The notes below the pieces were generated by a model. It had not been told where the DNA came from, ran no database searches, and saw nothing but the letters and a program-made list of their open reading frames with translations. This document shows positions 35,029 to 43,254 of a stretch of 62,654 bases of DNA, piece by piece. The translations under genes and the position numbers were made by a program. The stretch is from JAGXIT01 sp964393815 (lineage in GTDB: Bacteria > Patescibacteriota > Saccharimonadia > Saccharimonadales > UBA4665), in NCBI GenBank assembly GCA_964393815.1, contig CAYMUP010000002.1, positions 1 to 62,654 of the forward strand, in the 5' to 3' direction. Every line of letters begins with the position of its first letter. Positions within the stretch are counted from its first letter, which is position 1.

Positions 35029-35612
35029 CAATCTATCTCTTTTTTCGACTGAGCAAGTTTGGCGGCAGCCAAAAAGTCGTCAATGAGCGTTTGCCGCATG
35101 CCACCGTTATACAGCGCCGCTGCCGGGTGGTAGAGAGGTATGACGAGCAGCTCTAGATCGTGATATTTCACCTTCCGTGCTTTGCCGTGGTCGCTAGAAA
35201 TGTGCAGGTCAGGGATAAAACAGGCACCACTATGCCGACCAAGGGTTATCACCACTCGCGGTTTAATGATTTCAAGCTGTTCCATGAGATACGGCCAAAA
35301 CGCTCGTTTTTCCTCTGGCAGCGGGTCGCGGTTGTTTGGCGGCCGGTATTTCACGATGTTAGTTATATACACATCGTCCCTATTCAGACCTGCGGCCGCA
35401 AGCATTTCGTTTAAAAACCTGCCGCTTGCCCCCACAAAAGGCAGCCCCTGCGCATCTTCTTGCTTGCCCGGAGCTTCACCTATGAAAACTATCTCCGCGT
35501 CCGGGTTTCCCGCCCCAAAAACCAGTTGCGTGGCCTTGGCCTTCAGCTCCGGCGCAACCCCCGAAGATTCTATAGTCTTCTGAAGTTCATCCAGCAGGAC
35601 TTGATTATCCAT
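35028..35612 (-). CDS. family 4-type uracil-DNA glycosylase lacking Fe-S cysteines
   Basis: This 194-residue protein has the family 4 motifs GEAPGKQEDAQGLPFVGASG (about 45-64), TNIVKYRPPNNRDP (about 85-98) and the LYHPAAALYN catalytic loop near the C-terminus. It removes uracil from DNA to start base-excision repair. The four cysteines that bind the 4Fe-4S cluster in this family are missing: no CxxC near residue 20, KYRPP instead of KCRPP, and AFWPYL where the fourth Cys should be. The fold may be held without a cluster. Its stop overlaps the next gene's start. Confidence 0.85.
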   Translation of the reverse strand: MDNQVLLDELQKTIESSGVAPELKAKATQLVFGAGNPDAEIVFIGEAPGKQEDAQGLPFVGASGRFLNEMLAAAGLNRDDVYITNIVKYRPPNNRDPLPEEKRAFWPYLMEQLEIIKPRVVITLGRHSGACFIPDLHISSDHGKARKVKYHDLELLVIPLYHPAAALYNGGMRQTLIDDFLAAAKLAQSKKEID

Positions 35613-35619
35613 TATCCCG

Positions 35620-35662
35620 TCACCTGTATCGTTGGATTAGCGTGTAACATGTCACGATTTTT
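35620..35662. repeat. imperfect inverted repeat, left of second S23 gene
   Basis: The reverse complement reads GTGACAT GTTACAC GCTAATC CAAC GATACAG GTGACGG, degenerate 7-base units. It matches 36003-36053 in inverted orientation and overlaps the S23 stop region. Confidence 0.65.
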
Positions 35663-35999
35663 CCTTCGACGAATTGATGATTTTTTGTAAAAGCAACACA
35701 AATTTTCGGGTTCTGTCCTCAAGTTCCACATTTTCTTTTGAGGCGTTAAGCCTCGCACATAGCTTAAGCCAATAAATCGACTCTGATGCTTCTTTTTTGG
35801 CAATATAAATTTTGTTCAAAAAATCCTTTTTTGATGACGCATCTTGAGCTTCGGAGTAATTTGCTCCGATACTAGTTATCGCACGTATAAGCTGATCTTG
35901 GATAGAACGATTAACCTTTTGACTTTCTGCATAACGGATTACTTTCACGCTCAAATCTAGCATTTCCTCTAGAATCTGTTTTGTGATCTCGTTTGACAT
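35652..35999 (-). CDS. four-helix-bundle (S23/IVS-type) protein, copy 2
   Basis: This 115-residue protein has the family pattern: helix 1 KQILEEMLDLSVKVIRYAES, then QLIRAITSIGANYSEAQDA in place of the RRAxxSxxxNIAEG turn, then two long helices. It is clearly a different subgroup from copy 1. It is AT-richer than its neighbours and lies between udg and pnp with inverted heptamer arrays on both sides, which suggests insertion as a cassette. No reverse transcriptase or rRNA gene is near. The function of free-standing copies is unknown. Confidence 0.85.
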   Translation of the reverse strand: MSNEITKQILEEMLDLSVKVIRYAESQKVNRSIQDQLIRAITSIGANYSEAQDASSKKDFLNKIYIAKKEASESIYWLKLCARLNASKENVELEDRTRKFVLLLQKIINSSKEKS

Positions 36000-36002
36000 A
36001 AT

Positions 36003-36053
36003 TGTTACAGGTTAATCGTTAATCCAATGTCACTGTTACACGTTACAGGGAAA
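36003..36053. repeat. imperfect inverted repeat, right of second S23 gene
   Basis: Units GTTACAG GTTAATC GTTAATC CAATGTCACT GTTACAC GTTACAG, directly before the pnp stop codon. It is the partner of 35620-35662. Confidence 0.65.
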
Positions 36054-38201
36054 TTACTTCTTCTGGTCCCGCGCAGCAGCCTTCATACTGAGCTGCAGAC
36101 GTCCACGGTCGTCAATAGCCACAAGCTTCACCGTAACAAGGTCGCCTTCTTTGACGACATCACTCGGTTTGCCCACGCGCTCTTCACTCATTTCGCTCAC
36201 GTGCACCAAGCCGTCTTTGCCGGGTAGGATCTGTACAAACGCACCAAAGTCCATCACCGATACAACTGGTTTGTCGACATAGATTTTGCCGACTTCTGGT
36301 TCCTCAACAATAGAGAGGATCCAGTCTTTGGCTCGCTGTATGCTCTCGCCGTCTGGGCTGGCAATCATGACCGTACCGTCGTCTTTGATATCGATTTCGG
36401 TGCCGGTTTCGCCAGTAATTTTCTGGATTGTTTCACCACCCTTACCGATGATTTCACGAATCTTGTCGGGGTTGATGGTGACACTCTCGACGCGTGGTGC
36501 ATATGGGCTCATCTCGTCACGTGGCGCAGCAAGCGTCGTCAGCATGTGGTCGAGTATGTAGGCACGACCTTCTTTGCCCTGCTCGAGCGCTTTTGCGAGC
36601 GTTGAGACGGGCAAACCGTGCACTTTCATATCCATCTGAAGGGCGGTGATGCCCTTGCTGGTGCCTGTTACCTTAAAGTCCATGTCCCCGGCAAAGTCTT
36701 CGGCGTCTGCGATGTCGCTGAGCACGTAGAAATTATCGCCGTCGACCATGAGACCCATGGCAATGCCCGAAACAGGTGCCTTCAGTGGCACGCCAGCGTC
36801 CATGAGCGCCAAACAGCTTGAGCAGGTTGCGGCCATGCTGGTTGAACCGTTTTGGCTCATAATCTCGGTTACGCTACGGATGGTGTACGGGAAATCTGCT
36901 TCGCTTGGCAGTACGGCCATGAGCGCGCGCTCAGCCAAGTAACCATGGCCGATTTCACGGCGTCCAGGGCTGCCCAAGCGGCGCACTTCGCCTACAGTAA
37001 AGCCAGGCGCGTTGTAGTGGTGCATGTAACGGCGCTCGGTGTTTTTCTCCATCGTGTCGACGAGCTGTGCGTATGAAAGCGGCGCGAGAGTAACAATGTT
37101 CATGCCCTGCGTCATACCGCGGGTAAAGAGGCTCGAGCCGTGAGCACGTGGCAAAAGGCCAACTTCAGAGCTCAGCGGACGGATCTCTGTCAGCTTGCGG
37201 CCATCTGGGCGCACGCCATCTTCAACGATGCCCTTGCGTACGTCTTTGTGTAGCGCCATCGTGAGCGCCTCGTCGTACTCGGTAAAGCTACCTGTGAACT
37301 CTTCTTCACCTAGTTTTTCGATAAACTCGGTGCGCATTTGCTCACGCAGTACACCAATCATTTCGTTGCGCTCTGGGTATGGTGCGCGCAGAGCCGCACC
37401 AAGTTTGCCGTGTACCCACTCGTCGACCATTTTTTGCTTGTCTTCGTCTGGGAGTATCAGTTCATATTCGGTGGCTTTCACCCCGATCTTGTCGGCAAGC
37501 TCTTTTTGTAGCGCCAGAGCTGGCTTGATGGCCTCCTCGGCGAATTCTAGTGCTTTGACCACTTCTTCTTCGGTGGCTTCGCTGGCACCGGCCTCTACCA
37601 TCATGACCCCACCAGGGCTGGCAGCGACCACGAGGTCAAGTTTGCTTGCGTCTAGGTCTGCGGCGCTCATAAATGCCCTATACTCGCCACTTTCAGTCAT
37701 ACCGACGCGCACGCCAGCTACCGGGCCGTCAAAAGGTGCGCCGGTGAGCATGAATGCTGCGCTCATCGCAATCATCGCGATCATATCTGGGCGAAAAGCC
37801 GGGTCCATGCTGAGCACGCTTGCCACACCCTGCACTTCGTTACGATAACCTTTTGGCCATAGTGGGCGAATGGGGCGGTCTATAAGACGGCCAATGAGGA
37901 TAGCGTCATCGCTGGGGCGACCTTCACGCTTGATGAAACGTGAGCCGCTAATCTTGCCAGCTGCATAAAATTTCTCTTCGTAGTCGATGCTGAGCGGGAA
38001 ATAATCCATCCCCTGCACCGGACGGCCAAGCATGGCGGTACCCAGTACCACCGTGTCGCCGTAGCGCGCGATAACGCTTGCGGTTGTGCGGAATCCGACG
38101 CGGTTAACCTCCAGCGTGAGCGGGCGTCCGCAAAACTCCGTCTCGACGACAACAAGTTCTTTGCCGTATGGGTTTATAGTTTTAGTCGTTGTTTGAGCCA
38201 T
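36054..38201 (-). CDS. pnp: polyribonucleotide nucleotidyltransferase (PNPase)
   Basis: This 715-residue protein has two RNase PH domains (about 10-230 and 320-545) with a helical linker, then KH (about 560-615, IREIIGKGGETIQKI) and S1 (about 625-700, GAFVQILPGKDGLVHVSEM). It phosphorolytically degrades RNA 3' to 5'. The length and order are standard. AAGGAG lies 9 nt before the ATG. Bacterial pnp commonly follows rpsO, as here, though a 296-bp repeat-bearing spacer separates them. Confidence 0.97.
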   Translation of the reverse strand: MAQTTTKTINPYGKELVVVETEFCGRPLTLEVNRVGFRTTASVIARYGDTVVLGTAMLGRPVQGMDYFPLSIDYEEKFYAAGKISGSRFIKREGRPSDDAILIGRLIDRPIRPLWPKGYRNEVQGVASVLSMDPAFRPDMIAMIAMSAAFMLTGAPFDGPVAGVRVGMTESGEYRAFMSAADLDASKLDLVVAASPGGVMMVEAGASEATEEEVVKALEFAEEAIKPALALQKELADKIGVKATEYELILPDEDKQKMVDEWVHGKLGAALRAPYPERNEMIGVLREQMRTEFIEKLGEEEFTGSFTEYDEALTMALHKDVRKGIVEDGVRPDGRKLTEIRPLSSEVGLLPRAHGSSLFTRGMTQGMNIVTLAPLSYAQLVDTMEKNTERRYMHHYNAPGFTVGEVRRLGSPGRREIGHGYLAERALMAVLPSEADFPYTIRSVTEIMSQNGSTSMAATCSSCLALMDAGVPLKAPVSGIAMGLMVDGDNFYVLSDIADAEDFAGDMDFKVTGTSKGITALQMDMKVHGLPVSTLAKALEQGKEGRAYILDHMLTTLAAPRDEMSPYAPRVESVTINPDKIREIIGKGGETIQKITGETGTEIDIKDDGTVMIASPDGESIQRAKDWILSIVEEPEVGKIYVDKPVVSVMDFGAFVQILPGKDGLVHVSEMSEERVGKPSDVVKEGDLVTVKLVAIDDRGRLQLSMKAAARDQKK

Positions 38202-38289
38202 AGTAAAAGCTCCTTTCTTGTTCGAGTGTAAGATCCAACTCTCCCTCTTTAGTAGCCCCCTCTGCCACTTTTATCTTTAGGAGCGCTGA

Positions 38290-38400
38290 TGTCCTACCCC
38301 GAACGATTATCGGTGAATCTATTTTGTCATCCTTAAGCAAAGCCCAAGGACCTTCTAAAAAATAGAGATTTCTCCATTTTAGTCGAAATGACAGTGTCAG
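38290..38400. repeat. palindromic dispersed repeat between rpsO and pnp
   Basis: The ends are inverted: TTGTCATCCTTAAGCAAAGC at one side and TCGAAATGACAGTGTC at the other, with GAGATTTCTCC inside. This looks like the common dispersed palindrome with the AGGATGACA end, related to 51935-51992. The whole 38202-38497 space holds this, a heptamer array (38472-38496) and no gene. Confidence 0.55.
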
Positions 38401-38471
38401 ACTCGCCTGTTTATCGTGAATGTACTAGAATTTTAGGTTCTAGATTATGGAATCTACTCTTTTAGGGAGTA

Positions 38472-38496
38472 CATTCCAACGTCCAATTTCTAAGAG
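38472..38496. repeat. heptanucleotide array after rpsO
   Basis: On the minus strand TTAGAAA, TTGGACG and TTGGAAT begin 5 nt after the rpsO stop. It is the same unit as in the 330-bp repeats and around the first S23 gene. Confidence 0.6.
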
Positions 38497-38497
38497 T

Positions 38498-38764
38498 CTA
38501 GCGACGAATGCCAAGTTTTTTAATAAGGTCAAGATATGCCTGCCCATCTTTAGCAGCAATATACTGCAAAAGCCGCTTGCGCTTGCCAACGAGCTGCAGC
38601 AGACCACGACGAGCCGCAAAATCTTTTTTGTTCTCTTTGAGGTGCTCGGTGAGCTCTTTGATGCGCTCGGTAAAAATCCCAACCTGCACGGCTGCACTAC
38701 CGGTGTCGGTCTTGCTTGCCTGCAAATCTTTCACAATCTTCGTCTTTTTCTCAGCAGAAATCAT
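38498..38764 (-). CDS. rpsO: ribosomal protein uS15
   Basis: This 88-residue protein has the helical S15 pattern: DTGSAAVQVGIFTERI, LTEHLKENKKDFAARRGLLQ and LVGKRKRLLQYI. It binds 16S rRNA and nucleates the platform. AGAGGAA lies 6 nt before the ATG. Confidence 0.97.
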   Translation of the reverse strand: MISAEKKTKIVKDLQASKTDTGSAAVQVGIFTERIKELTEHLKENKKDFAARRGLLQLVGKRKRLLQYIAAKDGQAYLDLIKKLGIRR

Positions 38765-38842
38765 ATATTCCTCTACTTTTCCTTCCTAAAACTTTAGAGA
38801 CTATTAGATGGCGTTAAGAAGTAGTCTACCAGATCTCCACCT

Positions 38843-39784
38843 CTATTGCAACTGTTTGCCTGGCTCGCTCAGTCTTGTGATGTGTTTCAGCACGCTGCTT
38901 GCAGCAGCAAGCCCTAGATCTTGTGAACGTTGTCCGCTAGGGTTGATTATGATATCAAGATCGTACCCCAAGTCTTCCAATGGAGTTGGCGTAACTCCCT
39001 CTATTCCGCGTGGATTCTCCACGACTCTAGCAAGCTCAAAAAGCTTGCCTGTGGTAAGCATAAAGTGCATAAGTGCTCTCCCCGCGTACCAAGCGTCATG
39101 CTGTTCCCAAGGGACTGGCCCTTTTCTTGCCAGATTCGGGTTATTTTCAGCCTCTTTTGCGCCCTCTTGAAGATATCGTACAACTTCTGGAGATAACATA
39201 GCCACGCCCACCGCATAACTTAACATGGGCATACCCACATTACCCTCTCTATCACCTAAGGAGTACTCTCCTCTAGCCAAGCCTAGAGTGCGGTCTCTGT
39301 TCATTTCAAGCAACGGGCCATAGACTACTGCGTCGGCGGTAAAATGCAACCCATTGTTTGCAGCCGTAGTGAGTTCACTGAGACTTGGGAAATTTACCGC
39401 AAAAAGTTCAGCATTGGTTGCTGAGTCTATTGCAGTTTGAGAGTTATATCCTAGTGCCTTCAAAGCTAATCCGAGAGGCCCGGTAAATAGACCATGAAAA
39501 GCCTTAACCGCTTCAGAGTCCCATGCTACAGACGTAGTACTCTGCTCTGCAAAGCCATGGTTTTCCACCCTCATAGCAGCAGGGGTAATCTCAACTGCTA
39601 CCAATCCACCGTCATTCATCGTACTAGGTGACATTCCCAGCCGGTAAACAGGCAAAAATTCTCCGGCATGTTTTTCCTGCTCATTGTCTTCTTGTATTTC
39701 AAGAGTTCCGATAATTCCACGGATACGAGAAACTTCATCATTCGGTACAATTTCACGTGCTAATTCACCTAATTCATACGTCAT
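38843..39784 (-). CDS. orphan soluble protein with strong promoter
   Basis: This 313-residue protein shows no signal peptide, membrane helix or motif I recognise. It is acidic, mixed alpha/beta. Part of the middle (GLHFTADAVVYGPLLEMNRDRTLGLARGEY) and the C-terminal third look compact and helical. It is transcribed alone from a near-consensus promoter whose -10 ends 8 nt before the ATG, so it may be well expressed. It lies next to another orphan (39871-40473), also with its own promoter. Both separate rpsO from truB. Confidence 0.6.
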   Translation of the reverse strand: MTYELGELAREIVPNDEVSRIRGIIGTLEIQEDNEQEKHAGEFLPVYRLGMSPSTMNDGGLVAVEITPAAMRVENHGFAEQSTTSVAWDSEAVKAFHGLFTGPLGLALKALGYNSQTAIDSATNAELFAVNFPSLSELTTAANNGLHFTADAVVYGPLLEMNRDRTLGLARGEYSLGDREGNVGMPMLSYAVGVAMLSPEVVRYLQEGAKEAENNPNLARKGPVPWEQHDAWYAGRALMHFMLTTGKLFELARVVENPRGIEGVTPTPLEDLGYDLDIIINPSGQRSQDLGLAAASSVLKHITRLSEPGKQLQ

Positions 39785-39792
39785 GGCTTAAC

Positions 39793-39820
39793 ATTATACC
39801 AGCATTAGCGTATTTGTCAA
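39793..39820 (-). promoter_or_regulatory. near-consensus promoter, leaderless layout
   Basis: TTGACA (39815-39820), 16 bp, TATAAT (39793-39798), then 8 nt to the ATG at 39784. Confidence 0.8.
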
Positions 39821-39870
39821 GTAGATAATTGGATATAAGTTTCTTAGCCTCTTAGTCGTCTTGGTTAACT

Positions 39871-40473
39871 CTACGATTTTGTTCCACTCAGTCTCCGGTA
39901 AGTAGAAACGTGATCAGTAAGATCTTCACGTAGTCGCTCAAGATCCTCACGTGTTGGTGTGGCAATATCGACTTCAGGAAGTACGAGATCGCATAGCGAG
40001 TCTGACCCAGATGAAATATAATTGAGAGCGTTGCTCATTCCTTGTATTTTTTGGCCAGGAACAAGAGCTTGGTGGCGCTTGGACGAGGTAAACACTCCTG
40101 ATTTATTCCAACGAAACGAATATATAACCCGTAGAGCGGCCTGGTCGCTAACATCTGGCGTATCGTATAAAGGCATCTGAGAGCCCTCTAGTAACGGCGC
40201 GGTGGCCTCTTGCTTTGTCCGCAATATGTCCGTGACATCAAAGATAGTCAACTTCCATCCCCGTATACCAGCCCTTCCAATCCTCATACTAAGTCGCTTA
40301 TCAATCTCGAGGTAGCTTCCGTCTGCACCTTCGTCGAGCTCATGGATTCTCGGAAAAAGCATAAACCAGCTATGATTAGACCTGGTCCCGTAGGAACGCA
40401 CGCAGTGACTCTCAGCAGCCAGCCCGAGCGCATAGCCTGTATAATGATGGAGCTGCTTCGGTGTTATTTCCAT
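39871..40473 (-). CDS. orphan soluble protein
   Basis: This 200-residue protein shows no signal, membrane helix or recognised domain. The N-terminal 130 residues appear beta-rich with conserved-looking aromatic positions (SWFMLFPRIHE, RGWKLTIFDVTD, RVIYSFRWNKSG), and the end is a helical acidic segment (TREDLERLREDLTDHVSTYRR). Its -10 box TATACA (40482-40487) with TTTACA (40503-40508) lies 8 nt before the ATG. Confidence 0.55.
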   Translation of the reverse strand: MEITPKQLHHYTGYALGLAAESHCVRSYGTRSNHSWFMLFPRIHELDEGADGSYLEIDKRLSMRIGRAGIRGWKLTIFDVTDILRTKQEATAPLLEGSQMPLYDTPDVSDQAALRVIYSFRWNKSGVFTSSKRHQALVPGQKIQGMSNALNYISSGSDSLCDLVLPEVDIATPTREDLERLREDLTDHVSTYRRLSGTKS

Positions 40474-40481
40474 GGTCAGAC

Positions 40482-40508
40482 TGTATACCCCCAGGAAAGA
40501 AATGTAAA
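40482..40508 (-). promoter_or_regulatory. putative promoter of orphan gene, leaderless layout
   Basis: Minus-strand TTTACA, 15-bp spacer, and TATACA, ending 8 nt before the ATG at 40473. Confidence 0.5.
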
Positions 40509-40519
40509 TTGCTTATTTT

Positions 40520-41212
40520 CTAGGCTTCTAGCAGATTTGCCTCTAGCATCTCTAGCGTGATCTCGGTGCTTACGAGTGCTCCAGTGAGATCAAACTTCCC
40601 TACCCGGGTGCGGCGGAGGGCGGTTAGGTGGGCGCCGGTGCCGAGTACTTCGCCGATGTCGGCGGCCAGAGAGCGAATGTAGGTCCCGCTGCTAACATCG
40701 CAGATAAACGATACTTCTGGGTACGCATACTGCACATCACGAATGTCGTAAATGGTTACAGGGCGCGGCACGAGCTTGACCGCTTTGCCTTTACGAGCGA
40801 GGTCATAGGCTTTTTGGCCGTTAATTTTTATCGCCGAGTAGGCTGGCGGTGTTTGCATGATCTCGCCGGTAAATTTTTGGAGCGCTGCCAAAACCTCGTT
40901 TTCACCTGGGAGGCGCTCTGAAACAGGGGTCAGTTCCCCCTCGATGTCGCCCGTGGTACTCGTAGCGCCGAGTTGCATAGTCACCTCATAGGTCTTGTCG
41001 TGTTTGCTCATTTCCCCTGCTCTACGGGTGTACTCTTTGCCGATAAGTAGCACGAGCAAGCCCGTCGCCATAGGGTCAAGCGTACCAGTGTGCCCGACTT
41101 TACAATTTTTAGGCTTTTTGCCCTCAGCGGTCGCCACTATCTTCCGCACGTAATTCACCACATCAAAACTCGTCCAGCCCTGCGGCTTATCGACCAGCAG
41201 TATCCCCTGCAT
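40520..41212 (-). CDS. truB: tRNA pseudouridine-55 synthase TruB
   Basis: This 230-residue enzyme converts U55 of the tRNA T loop to pseudouridine. The catalytic motif GHTGTLDPMATGLLVL (about 39-54, Asp catalytic), the YEVTMQLGATSTTGDIEG segment, PPAYSAIKINGQKAYDLAR and SSGTYIRSLAADIG are all present. It is shorter than E. coli TruB, without the C-terminal PUA domain. A match to the repeat box (TTTCACCTGGGA) lies at residues about 92-104 without any length change against E. coli. A diverged duplicate of its first 44 bases lies upstream. Confidence 0.95.
   Translation of the reverse strand: MQGILLVDKPQGWTSFDVVNYVRKIVATAEGKKPKNCKVGHTGTLDPMATGLLVLLIGKEYTRRAGEMSKHDKTYEVTMQLGATSTTGDIEGELTPVSERLPGENEVLAALQKFTGEIMQTPPAYSAIKINGQKAYDLARKGKAVKLVPRPVTIYDIRDVQYAYPEVSFICDVSSGTYIRSLAADIGEVLGTGAHLTALRRTRVGKFDLTGALVSTEITLEMLEANLLEA
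40900..40936. repeat. 45-bp module match inside truB
   Basis: TTTCACCTGGGA followed 10 nt later by AACAGGGGTCAG, the same order and spacing as the intergenic copy at 61499. The encoded segment has normal TruB length, so this may be overwritten sequence or chance. Confidence 0.4.
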
Positions 41213-41391
41213 TACGCGTTACCTTTCGAGGGGAAAAAGAACAGCCTTGTGCCTCCCCAGACACTAGCGCGAAAGTCCACGGGGGCCCCGCAAGATTTAT
41301 CTAGTGGGGTAAAGAAAAAACCGTGAGGTTTTGTCTCTGCGGTGAGTCTCGTCCAGTTTTGCGGCTTATTTACCAGCAATATGCCTTGCAT
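41212..41391 (-). pseudogene. 59-codon chimeric ORF beginning with a truB 5' duplicate
   Basis: An open frame runs from the ATG at 41391 to a TAA that overlaps the truB start (TAATG). Its first 14 residues, MQGILLVNKPQNWT, copy the TruB start MQGILLVDKPQGWT, with about 80% DNA identity over 44 bases. The remaining 45 residues (ending RLFFFPSKGNA) are unrelated to TruB. This looks like insertion of about 135 bp into truB with duplication of the gene's 5' end, leaving truB intact downstream. Whether the small peptide is made is unknown. It could also serve as a leader that couples to truB. Confidence 0.45.
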
Positions 41392-41407
41392 ACACGCAAT
41401 TGTACCA

Positions 41408-41463
41408 GCTCATCGTGACACGTGACATGGCAATCCATTGTCACATGTGACACGTTACACACT
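41408..41463. repeat. heptanucleotide array, GTGACAC type
   Basis: Units GTGACAC GTGACAT G, then GTCACAT GTGACAC GTTACAC, with a central inverted part (ATGGCAATCCATTGTCAC). It is similar to the arrays around the second S23 gene, but no S23 gene is present here. Confidence 0.6.
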
Positions 41464-41475
41464 AATCATCTTGCA

Positions 41476-43254
41476 CTACGGTAGCGGCGGTATCATCGGT
41501 GGCGGCACTGGGGGCGGCAAATCGGGGTCATCAGGGGTAGTTGAAGCCACTCCTTGGGGAGTAGCTGACTGCCCAGCAGGCGCCTCAAACCCTGGGGCCG
41601 GCACAAATGGCTGCGCCGGAGCACTAGGCATTGGAGCTGGTGGCGCTATCGCAGGTTTCGTACTATTTTCATGGAGCGGATCCCCGAGCGGCTGAGCATT
41701 GAGCGCAGTAATAGGTTGTAAAGGCGTATCTGAGGCCGCTGCAGGGGCACTATTTAAGGCGGCTTCAACGGCCTTTCGTGCTTCATCAGCGTCTATTGGC
41801 TTGTCTGCTCCTTCTCCCGAGGAGCTGGGTAAACTTGCCTCAGTTTCTGACGTTGCAGGCATAACACTCACATCTGTTGGTTCAGGGAGTGATTGTACTG
41901 GGGTAGGCTGAGGAGTTTGCAGTGGTTCTGGTGGCATGAACTGCCCGGGCGTAGCTGTTGGTGGCGCTACAGGAGAATCGTGACTTAGCAGAGGCGGATT
42001 GGCTGGTTGCTCCGGCAGAGTAGCTTCTTCATACGACTTACCCAGAGGTTCCTCTGTTGTATTTGCCGTCAGAGTACCACCTAGCGTTGGTGGTTCAATA
42101 GTGCGGCCACGCGTATGCGCTTCTTCGGCGGGTTGCGCGGCTGGCTCTTCAGGATGCGGCATAAAAGGATCGGTCGCTTGTGGTTTTTGTGCTAGATTGC
42201 CGTTTTCATCAACTGCGATCTGAACGTGTGGTGGTTCTGGCGTGGGGATAGGGATAACAGGTTCAGGGAGTATCTGCGTATCCGCTTCCTGATTTTCAGA
42301 CTCATCTTTTTGTGGTTCATTGTGCTCTATCTTTTCAGCGTACTGATCATCTCCCGGCTTCTCGTGGTCTTCAGTATTCTGCTCGGCCTTGTCCTCTTCT
42401 GCTTTGTGGTCTATTTCGAGAGTACCATCCTCTGACTTTGGCACTTCAGGTTGTTCGCTCTCCGACTGTTCTTCTTGCGGAGCTTCTGCTTCAACTGGCT
42501 GCTCTTCTTGCACTGGTGCAGCGAGTTCGCTCGAAATCAGCTGTTGGTTTGCGCCTGCTGCCATCAGTGCCGAACTAATGCTCATGGTCTCGGCGGTTGT
42601 GTGTTCGTTGCTAAAGCGATCTGTTACCGCCACAATCCCTGTCAAAAATGCGGTGGCAACCTGGGAATCAACTGCTTGTTTATCCAACTCTTCGGCGACC
42701 CCTGCAACCATTTCAGACAGGCTACTGACATTTGTCCCAACGACATTTAATGTCCCTAACTCAGAGGGTTCACCCACCGTTACGCTTGCGACAAGCGCAT
42801 CATGCAAGATCCGTCCATGTGTTTGAATGGCATCATCGAGGTCTTGTTGGTTTTGCACACCAAGTGCCACAACCACGTCAACATTGAAATCACCCTGGCT
42901 AAACTCGAGATCGGCTTCAGAAACTGACGTTTTATATGGAGTGATGAAGATCCGTACCACATCATCTTCTACCTTATACCGAAGTTTGTCTGCCTTCGAC
43001 TTATCGAGTGCGATGATAAAATCGCGCAGGCTGTCAGTATTTTGTTCTAGCGTGTCCTCAGGTTTCAAAAACTCCAATGTACTCGGCACCTTGCCACTAA
43101 ATACTGCCGTACCGTGCTTACCCATGTTGTTTAGCGCAATGGTAAGGCCAATGGCAGCTGCGAGCTGGTCAATACTAGGGTCCTTACTAACGGTAACGAG
43201 CACGTTTTGAGCCTGTTTTAGGCGATCGATAAGTTGTTTTTTGAGGTCTTCCAT
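41476..43254 (-). CDS. degenerate DHH/NrnA-like protein with long disordered tail
   Basis: Residues about 1-240 of this 592-residue protein follow the DHH phosphoesterase (NrnA-like) plan, with the opening VLVTVSKDPSIDQLAAAIGL in the place of the HxxPDxDxxGS motif and LNVVGTNVSSLSEMVA in the place after the DHH motif. The catalytic His and Asp residues and the DHH triplet itself are absent, so it is probably not a phosphoesterase. Residues about 245-592 are Pro, Glu, Gln and Ala-rich and almost surely disordered, with several SEQPE/PEEPAAQP-like runs. It has no signal or membrane helix. It may act as a scaffold or a nucleotide sensor, which is speculation. Confidence 0.65.
   Translation of the reverse strand: MEDLKKQLIDRLKQAQNVLVTVSKDPSIDQLAAAIGLTIALNNMGKHGTAVFSGKVPSTLEFLKPEDTLEQNTDSLRDFIIALDKSKADKLRYKVEDDVVRIFITPYKTSVSEADLEFSQGDFNVDVVVALGVQNQQDLDDAIQTHGRILHDALVASVTVGEPSELGTLNVVGTNVSSLSEMVAGVAEELDKQAVDSQVATAFLTGIVAVTDRFSNEHTTAETMSISSALMAAGANQQLISSELAAPVQEEQPVEAEAPQEEQSESEQPEVPKSEDGTLEIDHKAEEDKAEQNTEDHEKPGDDQYAEKIEHNEPQKDESENQEADTQILPEPVIPIPTPEPPHVQIAVDENGNLAQKPQATDPFMPHPEEPAAQPAEEAHTRGRTIEPPTLGGTLTANTTEEPLGKSYEEATLPEQPANPPLLSHDSPVAPPTATPGQFMPPEPLQTPQPTPVQSLPEPTDVSVMPATSETEASLPSSSGEGADKPIDADEARKAVEAALNSAPAAASDTPLQPITALNAQPLGDPLHENSTKPAIAPPAPMPSAPAQPFVPAPGFEAPAGQSATPQGVASTTPDDPDLPPPVPPPMIPPLP

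Noticed and set aside
24322..35999. Diversity-generating retroelement (S23 as Avd)
   Set aside because: No reverse transcriptase and no template/variable repeat pair is found in the window.
35620..41463. CRISPR array
   Set aside because: The heptamer arrays are short degenerate units without constant-length spacers, and no cas gene is in the window.
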